From positions 2,199,347 through 2,205,332 of the forward strand of contig KE356579.1 of assembly GCA_000416085.1 (NCBI GenBank): a stretch of 5,986 nucleotides of DNA. Direction: 5' to 3'. A model generated the notes under the pieces. That model worked only from the letters and a program-made list of their open reading frames with translations. It searched no databases and was not told where the DNA came from. The position numbers were made by a program, and so were the translations under genes. Below are positions 1 to 5,986 of this stretch, in pieces; position 1 is the stretch's first letter; each line of letters opens with the position of its first letter. The stretch comes from a halophilic archaeon J07HX64. GTDB lineage: Archaea > Halobacteriota > Halobacteria > Halobacteriales > Haloarculaceae.

Positions 1-15
1 AGGTGTTGACGCGCT

Positions 16-19
<4 letters not shown>
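1..19 (-). CDS. tnpB: TnpB, first six codons (runs off the left edge)
   Basis: The minus strand opens an ATG at 19-17 that overlaps the tnpA stop codon (ATGA) and reads MKRVNT up to the edge. Haloarchaeal TnpB proteins, from memory, commonly begin with MKR-x-NT, and tnpB follows tnpA in many IS200/IS605 elements, so start and identity are plausible although only 19 nt are visible. TnpB is the RNA-guided RuvC-type nuclease of these elements, an ancestor of Cas12. It is not required for transposition but helps retain the element at the donor site. The ATGA overlap suggests translational coupling to tnpA. Whether the gene is intact cannot be judged here. Confidence 0.65.
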
Positions 20-447
<428 letters not shown>

Positions 448-472
448 CTATGTATACTATAACGGTCGGACG

Positions 473-480
473 GATTAAAG
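473..480 (-). promoter_or_regulatory. Probable TATA box for tnpA
   Basis: The minus strand reads CTTTAATC, with its centre about 30 nt upstream of the tnpA ATG. That is the spacing expected for an archaeal TATA box driving a nearly leaderless transcript. A second AT-rich stretch (TATAGTATACAT, 463-452) lies closer to the start and is too near to be the TATA box for a transcript covering the ATG. Assignment rests on motif and distance only. Confidence 0.45.
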
Positions 481-526
481 ATTGCGTTGGAACCCCGTCT
501 GTGCCATCGTCGGCGGTTGAATACTA

Positions 527-578
<52 letters not shown>

Positions 579-579
579 C

Positions 580-583
580 GTAA
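580..583 (-). other. TTAC target tetranucleotide at the IS left end
   Basis: The minus strand reads TTAC immediately outside the element. IS608, a well-studied family member, inserts 3' of TTAC and keeps it at its left end as the cleavage site. Read on the + strand the same bases (GTAA) complete Gly-Asn codons of the interrupted transporter gene, which independently marks this as the insertion junction. Confidence 0.65.
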
Positions 584-1427
584 CATCGGCATCGCCGGTG
601 GTCCGTTCGTGACTGCGGTTCTGTTGCTGGCGTTTGACTGGCAAACAACTGCGATGATGCTGGCCGTTCCAGCACTCGTCGCGGGTGCCGCGGGCCTGCG
701 TGTCGGGTTCGACGAGGAGGCCGCGGTCGCTGTGGCCGATGGTGGCGATGCACCCTCGGCGGATATCGATTCGTTCGGCGAGTTTCTCACTGCCTCGCGT
801 GAGGTATTCACCGTCGGATTCCTCACTGTCTTTGTCCTGGTGTTGTTCAACGGCCTCTACTACAGGGGAACACCGACCTTTCTTCCGGAACTGTTGAGTG
901 AGTTCCTCGCTCCGCTGGTCGACGTTGCACCCGAGGAGGGTGTCGGTCCGATTCCGGATGGCTCAGTTGCCCGCGAGTTCGACCTCTCCCGGTATCTCTA
1001 CGCCGGGCTACTCGCAGTGGGTATCGGCGGCCAGTACGTCGGCGGCAAACTAACAGACAGGATCAAACCGGAACGAGGCCTCGCACTCATGCTCGCCATC
1101 CTCGTTGCTATCGCACTGGTTTTTATCCCCGCCTCCGGGACACTGCCCACACTGGTTCTCGTTAGTGTCGCGCTCGGGTTCGCACTCTTTGCGGTGCAAC
1201 CGATGAGTCAGGCGACCATCGCTGCGTGCTCGCCACCTGAACACCGTGGACTCTCATTTGGCTACACCTATCTCGCCATCTTCGGGGTCGGCGCTCTCGG
1301 CGCATCTTTTGTCGGGACTGCACTCGCGTACGGTTCCCCGACTTTGATGTTCCTGCTGCTCGCCGGGTTCGTATCAGTCGCGCTGGGGCTCGCGCTGTCG
1401 CTCGTCGTCCGGCGGTCCCGAGACTGA
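580..1427 (+). pseudogene. MFS transporter, C-terminal part, interrupted by the IS
   Basis: The frame running from the IS junction (NIGIAGGPFVTAVLLLAFDW...) is the middle and C-terminal half of a major facilitator superfamily transporter, an inner-membrane secondary carrier. About eight hydrophobic segments are visible: two before the acidic central loop (about 700-790), then six matching TM7-TM12. TM8 is followed by a motif-A-like GGKLTDR loop and TM10 by PPEHRG. The first roughly four helices and any start codon are missing, because the element sits upstream; they should lie beyond the left edge if this is a simple insertion. A GTG at 609 could start a 272-residue fragment, but that would lack half the transport channel and is unlikely to work. 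The substrate cannot be told. The TGA at 1425-1427 is the natural end and faces a convergent gene. Confidence 0.85.
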
Positions 1428-1442
1428 GAGTACCGTCTCAGT
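1423..1442. terminator. Hairpin over the MFS stop codon
   Basis: ACTGAGA (1423-1429) pairs perfectly with TCTCAGT (1436-1442) across a 6-nt loop, covering the stop codon of the MFS remnant and followed by GTTTACTG. It may contribute to transcript ending between the convergent genes. However, archaeal termination usually depends on T-tracts and none is present here, so the role is uncertain. Confidence 0.25.
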
Positions 1443-1585
1443 AGTTTACTGTACCGAGTTAATTGCCGATGGTCCCCGACCGTTCGCGCCGGTGAGTTCG
1501 AGATGTGACGTCTCGACCCTGTCACCGACCGTGCGGGTCAGGACCGGCCGGTCGCCCCGGTCCATCGAGAAACCGAACTAGCCGG

Positions 1586-1912
1586 TCAGTCGAGTTTGTC
1601 TCGCCACCGCAGCGAGTTCTCGTTGAGTTCCTCGACTACCGGCTGCCCGCTCTCGAGCATCCGGTCGGCGATATCGATCGCCGCGCGGAGCTCCCGCGCG
1701 GAGAGGTGTTCGTATGCCGGCCGGCCGTCGACGTGGTCGTACCACTCGTCCTCGAACAGGTTGTCCAGCACGACACGTCCGAAACAGTGGTCGAGGTGGA
1801 TCGGCCACCCGTCGCTGCGCTGTGCCTGCTCCGGGAGTTCCTCGTTTACCTTCCGTCTGTACGCCTCCCGGAGCTCCGAGAGGTCCTCACCGCCAAGCGT
1901 CTCCTGTCCCAT
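1586..1912 (-). CDS. Small acidic conserved-looking protein of unknown function
   Basis: A 108-residue soluble, acidic protein with no signal peptide or membrane segment. The central block GWPIHLDHCFGRVVLDNLFEDEWYDHVDGRPAYEHLSARELRAAIDIADRML has the density of aromatic, His and Cys residues expected of a conserved fold, and the C-terminal VEELNENSLRWRDKLD looks like a family signature. From memory, similar short proteins occur in haloarchaea and in some bacteria, where they have at times been labelled GCN5-related; no acetyl-CoA binding motif is visible, so no function is assigned. The ATG at 1912 is preferred over an upstream extension to 2104, because the extension is Arg/Ser/His-rich and non-acidic, unlike the rest. 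Base usage fits a real haloarchaeal gene. It converges on the MFS remnant and has no same-strand neighbour close enough to form an operon. Confidence 0.75.
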   Translation of the reverse strand: MGQETLGGEDLSELREAYRRKVNEELPEQAQRSDGWPIHLDHCFGRVVLDNLFEDEWYDHVDGRPAYEHLSARELRAAIDIADRMLESGQPVVEELNENSLRWRDKLD

Positions 1913-2158
1913 ACTGACCTGTATATACCGGTCCGAGCGGTTTGACCCCTCTGATAGGGATGCCCGAGAATCGATTGAACCGGGTGACGGTTCGGAACCA
2001 CACAGCCCGTGTCTGAGTTCGTGGATAGTTCGACCCACTCGATGTGGGGTTCGGTGTGCAGGTTGTGACAACCGCTGTCTCGCACGAGGGCTGGCCTGCT
2101 TCACGGGAATTCTATCTGTCCCCCTGGGTCAGTCCCTGCCGATGTCACCGAACCCGGC
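1913..2158. other. Spacer without a convincing gene
   Basis: No frame here shows acidic composition or a recognisable motif. The minus strand just upstream of the gene starting at 1912 carries TATATAC (1927-1921), only about 12 nt from the ATG, which is too close for a standard TATA box. A better-spaced element is not obvious; TCAAAC at 1944-1939 has the right distance but a weak sequence. Confidence 0.4.
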
Positions 2159-2622
2159 CTATCCGGAGTCAAACGCCCTCCACAGTCTCGACCGTGGTGT
2201 GACGGTCTCCATCTCAACTACCGTGAGGTTCAACTTTGAACAGTACGCGTTCGCGGTGTGTGTCATCGGTCCGACCGTGGCGACAACCAGTTGAGCCACA
2301 TCCGCGCGACAACAATCAGAGGGCGCCGAGAGAGTCTCGCTGTCGAGTCGGTCGGTCCCGTAGACGAGCGCGAGTTGCGTGCACGTTCCGTCCTCTGTGA
2401 CAGCAAACACGGTCCGATCGTCGGGCAGTTCGACAGACCCAAGCGCCTCGTCGGGACACTCGCGGGCGAGCGTGCAGACGGCACGAACGGGCGGGCGAGC
2501 ACCGCGGCCCCCACAGCGGGAGCAGCCATGTACACGGAGCCACCCCGAAACGAACCTGGGTCGTCGATGCAACACGGGAACAGAGACAGACAGTCGACTG
2601 GCGTGCGCTGTTCTGTCTCCAC
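2159..2622 (-). pseudogene. Possible frameshifted gene of unknown function
   Basis: Two minus-strand frames, offset by one base, together read like a single protein of about 155 residues. The first part, from a GTG at 2622, reads METEQRTPVDCLSLFPCC...VYMAAPAVGAAVLARP. The second reads VRAVCTLARECPDEALGSVELPDDRTVFAVTEDGTCTQLALVYGTD and continues to a TAG at 2159. Both parts have GC-ending codons, and the second is acidic like other haloarchaeal proteins. Outside the joint near 2485-2500 (a GC-rich CCCGCCCG run) each frame turns into Arg/Ser-rich text, so one base appears to be missing there. Cysteines are unusually common, about nine. No family was recognised. An overlapping + strand frame (2258-2635) is also open, but its product is basic. 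The gene may be decayed, mis-sequenced, or not real. Confidence 0.35.
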
Positions 2623-2642
2623 AGCTTCTATCTAAACCCAAC

Positions 2643-2660
2643 TTTTTGTTTGCTTTTTTT
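2643..2660 (+). terminator. Double T-tract (T5 and T7)
   Basis: The + strand has TTTTT at 2643-2647 and TTTTTTT at 2654-2660 in otherwise GC-rich DNA. T-tracts end archaeal transcripts, so this could stop rightward transcription before the helicase promoter. Alternatively it is simply the AT-rich upstream region of the minus-strand gene starting near 2622. No confident rightward gene lies before it. Confidence 0.3.
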
Positions 2661-2752
2661 GCGGAAGCTCTGCAGCGGTTCCCTCGGAGTCACAAACGGA
2701 TGCTGTTCGATTGATGCAGTTTTTCCACCCTGTTGCTCTCTCGGCCACCGGG

Positions 2753-2758
2753 TTTAAG
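2753..2758 (+). promoter_or_regulatory. TATA box of the helicase gene
   Basis: TTTAAG, preceded by a GC-rich stretch (CCACCGGG) that could serve as the TFB recognition element, lies about 31 nt upstream of the ATG at 2787. This predicts transcription starting a few bases before the start codon, giving a nearly leaderless mRNA as is usual in haloarchaea. No Shine-Dalgarno sequence is seen. Confidence 0.6.
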
Positions 2759-2786
2759 TCACAGAGCGACGACACTATATACAGTA

Positions 2787-5039
2787 ATGACACTAATCCT
2801 CGAGAGTGCGATTCGTTCGTTCGACCCGGGGAGTGCAGCGCTCGCAGTCCCCGACGAGGCGGCACTCGAGCGTGGGGACCCGGTCGAGTTCTCGCTGGAG
2901 ACGGTCTACCGGTTCGCCAGCCACTACGGGTCGCTGACACCGGCCGACCACCCGGGATGGACGTGTCTGCCACTCCACGCCGGGGAGAGCGCGGCGCTAA
3001 CAGGCAGGTACGTCGCGTACACAGACCACGACCTGCACGGTGAGATTGTCGTCTTCGCGGACGGTGACGGCCACGATTTCCTGTCGGTCGACGCGTTCGC
3101 GGAGACACCGATCGCACGCCGACTCCGTTTCTGGCACCCCGACCGCATCCCCGAGACGTACCCGGAGTACTACGAGGCTCCGTTCGACGACCACGAACCG
3201 CCCCGACACACTGTCGACCCGGACACGTTCTTCGACGGTGTGGCGTCGTATCTGGAGCGTGAACGCGAGGAGACCATCACACAGCGGCGGGCGACCCTCG
3301 ACGATGCCGACCCGGCGACGCGGTACGCCGACGGGGAGGCCGCGCTGCCCGCGCTCCGGAGCAGGGGCGTCTCCCCGGACGGTGCGGTCACACTGGGTAT
3401 CGACTTCGACCGACTCGACGGCCCGAGCGAGAGAGCCGCGATGCGCCGACACGGGTTCGTTCGCTCGGAGTTCGACATCTACCCCGACGACCCGGTGCTC
3501 CTGGTACCGCCGAGTCGCGAGCACAGTCCCGGGTCGTTCCCGCTCCGGGCGACCGTCGAGGAGGTTAGTTCGACCCGGGTCACGGTCGTCCTCGACCCGG
3601 GCGAGGTGGAGGACCGGGGTGTTGTCACGCGGTATCTGGAGCGAGACCGCGTCGGGTTCGGTCTGCTCAAACTGCTGAACCCGCTGCCGTACGACCGCCG
3701 TCGCGACGCCGTCGAGCGTCTCCGCAACGACGAGACGTTCCGCGAGGTGCTCACCGGCCAGCGCCCGCTGACGTTCACCCGGCCCCGGGTGGCCGAGAGC
3801 TCACAGCACGACCCAGATCTGAATCAGGAACAGCAGGCCGCCACAAAGTACGCGCTGCTGGCCGACGACCTGTTCTGCATCCACGGGCCACCGGGCACCG
3901 GGAAGACCCGGACGCTCGTGGAGATTGTCCGGCGGGCCGTCGAGGCCGGCGCGGACGTGCTCGTCTGTGCGGACTCGAATCAGGCCGTCGACAACGTCCT
4001 GGTCGGGGAGAGCACACCGGAGACCACAGACAGCGGGTCGCTCCACGCCCACGGGCAACACGGAACCGGTGAGTTCACACTCGACCGGCGGAACGTCCAG
4101 CAGTCCGGCCGGGAGACCGTCGCGGCGTGGTACAGCGAGACACCCGGCCGGACCGCGGAGGTGGTGGCGGCGACAAACGGCAGTGCGGCGACAGTCGAGC
4201 GACAGTTCGACCTCGTTGTAATCGACGAGGCGACACAGGCCACGCTCGCCACGTCGACCATCCCACTCACGAAAGCTGACACCGTGGTACTCGCCGGTGA
4301 CGACCGGCAACTGCCGCCGTTCAGCAGGACCGAGACCCCACCGGAGGAGGCTGTCGGACTCTCGCTGTTCGAGCACCTCTACGCGGACGGCGGTGTTTTC
4401 GAGGACGTCGGTCTCCAGTTGCGCACACAGTACCGGATGCACCGGGATATCGCGTACTTCCCCAACCGGGAGTTCTACAACCGGTCACTCCAGACGGGGG
4501 TCGACATCGACCCGCTCGCGGACCGCGAACCCATCCTCGGGTACGATATCGGCGGGGGCGAACAACGACGTGGAACCTCCTTTTACAACCCGGCGGAGAC
4601 TGCGCTCGTCGCGCGACTCGTCAGCCGAATCCGCGACGAGGGGGTTCCCGCCGACGAGATCGGTATCATCACGCCGTACGCCGCACAGGTACACCGGATA
4701 CGCGAGACACTGCAGGAGAACGGGGTCAGCGACGCCGGGGCGGTGACCGTCGACACGATCGACGCGTTTCAGGGGAGCGAGCGAACAGTCGTGCTCATCT
4801 CGCTGGTCCGGAGCAACCCGGACGGCGACATCGGCTTTCTCGGCCGGCCGGTGGACGGCCCACGACGGCTGAACGTCGCGATGACCCGGGCACAGCGACT
4901 CTGTGTGCTCGTCGGAGACTGGGCAACACTGGCGGCGGGCACAGCAGGGTCTGACGACGACGATGGCCTCTACAGGAACCTGGCAGACCTGTTGCGCGAC
5001 ACCGGTCGGATGCGTGAGTTCGACCATACGCTGCTGTGA
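2787..5039 (+). CDS. Superfamily 1 helicase, Upf1/DNA2/NAM7-like
   Basis: A 750-residue cytoplasmic ATP-dependent nucleic-acid helicase of superfamily 1B, whose members usually move 5' to 3'. All core motifs are intact: Q motif LNQEQQ (345-350), Walker A GPPGTGKT (367-374), motif Ia ADSNQAVDN (395-403), motif II DEAT (480-483), motif III GDDRQLPP (504-511), QYRMHRDI (548-555), ITPYAAQ (628-634), DAFQGSE (659-665) and LNVAMTRAQ (695-703). Residues 1 to about 340 form an acidic N-terminal region not recognised as a known nuclease: there is no cysteine cluster or clear RecB-type motif, so this is not a full Dna2. Its later part (around FPLRATVEEVSSTRVTVVL) could be the beta-barrel that often precedes the motor in Upf1-like enzymes. 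The ATG at 2787 is preferred to one at 2733 because the TATA box at 2753 would lie inside the longer version. It has its own promoter and no operon partner. Substrate (DNA or RNA) and pathway are unknown. Confidence 0.92.
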   Translation: MTLILESAIRSFDPGSAALAVPDEAALERGDPVEFSLETVYRFASHYGSLTPADHPGWTCLPLHAGESAALTGRYVAYTDHDLHGEIVVFADGDGHDFLSVDAFAETPIARRLRFWHPDRIPETYPEYYEAPFDDHEPPRHTVDPDTFFDGVASYLEREREETITQRRATLDDADPATRYADGEAALPALRSRGVSPDGAVTLGIDFDRLDGPSERAAMRRHGFVRSEFDIYPDDPVLLVPPSREHSPGSFPLRATVEEVSSTRVTVVLDPGEVEDRGVVTRYLERDRVGFGLLKLLNPLPYDRRRDAVERLRNDETFREVLTGQRPLTFTRPRVAESSQHDPDLNQEQQAATKYALLADDLFCIHGPPGTGKTRTLVEIVRRAVEAGADVLVCADSNQAVDNVLVGESTPETTDSGSLHAHGQHGTGEFTLDRRNVQQSGRETVAAWYSETPGRTAEVVAATNGSAATVERQFDLVVIDEATQATLATSTIPLTKADTVVLAGDDRQLPPFSRTETPPEEAVGLSLFEHLYADGGVFEDVGLQLRTQYRMHRDIAYFPNREFYNRSLQTGVDIDPLADREPILGYDIGGGEQRRGTSFYNPAETALVARLVSRIRDEGVPADEIGIITPYAAQVHRIRETLQENGVSDAGAVTVDTIDAFQGSERTVVLISLVRSNPDGDIGFLGRPVDGPRRLNVAMTRAQRLCVLVGDWATLAAGTAGSDDDDGLYRNLADLLRDTGRMREFDHTLL

Positions 5040-5492
5040 GACGGTCGTTGCTTCCCGGGATACGTCTCGACCGGTCTCAGTTCGGTGCAGTGTAGTAAAG
5101 GAGACCGTCGTGAGAGCGTCGACACGATTCGGGTCGGTGTCGGTTGCGCGCCCCCCATTCCTGTCCTGTACCGCAGTGTGTCGCTATCGGTGTCGCAAAC
5201 CGAGAGAACAAGTGGATACTGGCTCCCGCAAGGCACCGAGCAGCATCTCCTCGGCGACCAGGGGTGTGTCCTCAGATCATCACTGTGAGCGTACGAACTA
5301 CTGTCGTCGCTCACACTGGTCGCTCTGTGCGACGAGAGTATGGGTCTGCCAGTGTCAGAGTCGAGAGTATCGAGGGTACGGTCTCCGGTTTCCGGTTGTC
5401 GATACCGTCCCCAACACCAAACTCGCAGATGACAGTGAGTTCATCCGCGTAGTCGGCAACCTAACCTGAGGTCTGCTCACCGGAACCCACTC
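5040..5492. other. About 450 bp without a convincing gene
   Basis: Several short frames are open on both strands, but all give Arg/Ser/Cys-rich, non-acidic products without motifs, unlike the neighbouring genes. The only structure noted is an 8-bp inverted repeat, TGTGAGCG (5284-5291) and CGCTCACA (5308-5315), with a 16-nt spacer. No T-tract terminator follows the helicase directly. The stretch may be the remains of a decayed gene. Confidence 0.4.
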
Positions 5493-5499
5493 AAAAAAA
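5493..5499 (-). terminator. T7 terminator downstream of the PepSY gene
   Basis: The minus strand carries seven consecutive T residues about 70 nt after the stop codon of the PepSY gene, preceded by GC-rich DNA (GACGGTGCGG). Oligo-T runs of this kind are the standard intrinsic termination signal in archaea, and the orientation fits the leftward PepSY transcript. Confidence 0.5.
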
Positions 5500-5568
5500 C
5501 CGCACCGTCGAACTGTCTGAACCGCTCTGTCTCGGCCACGCGAGGGGTTCTCCGACTGTGCCGTTAGC

Positions 5569-5986
5569 TCAGTCGTCCTCGGTTTCGATCTCCAGCACCG
5601 TGCCGTCGTTCGCGTTGACTGTGACCTCGGTCTCCAGTCCGTTCGAGTTCACGAGTTCCACCTCGTACGCGGGAGTGCCGTACTCGCTCTCGAGTTCGAC
5701 CTCCTCGACAGTGCCGTTGGCCTCTGCGGTTGCGATATCGATCGCCTCCTGCTCGGAGAGGCCGACGTTTCCGGGCGCGACGTACTCCTCGTTTTCCTCG
5801 TACTGCTCTTCGGTTTCGTTCTCCAGCACCGTACCGTCGTTGGCGTTGACTGTGACCTCGGTCTCCAGTCCGTTCGAGTTCACGAGTTCCACCTCGTGCG
5901 CGGGAGTGCCGTACTCGCTCTCGAGTTCGACCTGCTTGACAGTGCCGTCGCCTCTGCGGTTGCGATATCAATCGCCTCCTGCTGTG
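5569..5986 (-). pseudogene. PepSY-repeat protein, 3' part, with a one-base deletion
   Basis: The product carries two PepSY domains: a helix EQEAIDIATAEA, then strands VEEVELESEYGTPAYEVEL and LETEVTVNANDGTVLE. PepSY domains are small modules usually found in exported or membrane-anchored proteins and proposed to inhibit or regulate peptidases. The C-terminal domain is intact and ends TEDD before a TGA at 5571-5569. The upstream domain encodes the same sequence but has lost one base near 5949, compared with its twin; the frame entering from the right then meets a TGA at 5882-5880. An acidic linker (NETEEQYEENEEYVAPGNVG) joins the domains. The start codon, and any signal peptide or lipobox, lie beyond the right edge. 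A GTG at 5892 could restart a 107-residue fragment with one complete domain but no export signal. A sequencing error would make the gene intact. Confidence 0.75.
5580..5984 (-). repeat. Recent tandem duplication inside the PepSY gene
   Basis: Positions 5580-5754 and 5811-5984 are near-identical copies with a period of 231 bp (77 codons). By eye they differ at about eight bases plus one missing base in the right-hand copy (11 nt at 5710-5720 against 10 nt at 5941-5950), so about 95% identical. The identity includes synonymous positions, which indicates a recent DNA duplication or gene conversion rather than old domain repeats. The intervening 56 bp encode the acidic linker. The period puts the full unit at domain plus linker; further copies may exist beyond the right edge. 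Confidence 0.85.

Noticed and set aside
609..1427. Treating the GTG at 609 as the true start of a short membrane protein
   Set aside because: Similarity to MFS transporters continues upstream to the IS junction at 580, so the start is an accident of truncation.
1542..1553. Perfect 12-bp palindrome GACCGGCCGGTC between convergent genes
   Set aside because: Short GC-only palindromes arise readily by chance in DNA of this composition, and nothing around it suggests a binding site.
1586..2104. A longer 172-residue version of the small acidic protein
   Set aside because: The extra 64 N-terminal residues are basic, Ser- and Arg-rich, and unlike the acidic body.
2258..2635. A + strand gene of 125 residues ending just before the T-tracts
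   Set aside because: The position before T-tracts is suggestive, but the product is Arg-rich and motif-free, while the opposite strand gives acidic, protein-like text. Not excluded completely.
5564..5971. A 135-residue Arg-rich frame over the PepSY gene
   Set aside because: It is an out-of-frame reading of the duplicated PepSY sequence; its repeats simply mirror the DNA duplication.

Overview
The window reads as haloarchaeal chromosome or accessory DNA. It is GC-rich with GC-ending codons, the predicted proteins are acidic, and the likely promoters are archaeal TATA elements (TTTAAG or TTTAAT) about 30 nt upstream of start codons, implying leaderless or nearly leaderless mRNAs. No rRNA, tRNA or CRISPR array was seen.

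Positions 1-579 are the left part of an IS200/IS605-family insertion sequence. On the minus strand it carries a Y1 HUH transposase gene (tnpA, 447-16), followed through an ATGA overlap by the first six codons of tnpB, which runs off the left edge. Its left end, two overlapping hairpins, stops at a TTAC tetranucleotide. The element is inserted inside an MFS transporter gene, whose C-terminal part (580-1427, + strand) remains. The tnpA gene itself holds a 51-nt in-frame insertion made of two perfect hairpins, the most unusual structure in the window.

Positions 1586-1912 (minus) encode a small acidic protein of unknown function that looks intact, convergent with the MFS remnant. Positions 2159-2622 (minus) look like a short gene broken by a one-base frameshift. 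A 164-bp AT-richer stretch then separates this from a divergent, complete 750-residue superfamily 1 helicase of the Upf1/DNA2/NAM7 type (2787-5039, + strand), preceded by a good TATA box. About 450 bp with no convincing gene follow.

The right end (5569-5986, minus) is the 3' part of a PepSY-domain gene. It consists of two nearly identical repeats with a 231-bp period, and the upstream copy has lost one base, so the reading frame is broken. It is followed by a T7 terminator.

The genes do not form one operon or an evident new system. The pattern is an intact helicase and one intact small gene, surrounded by decaying or interrupted genes and a recently active transposon. The most original observations are the palindromic insertion inside tnpA and the recent duplication plus frameshift in the PepSY gene.
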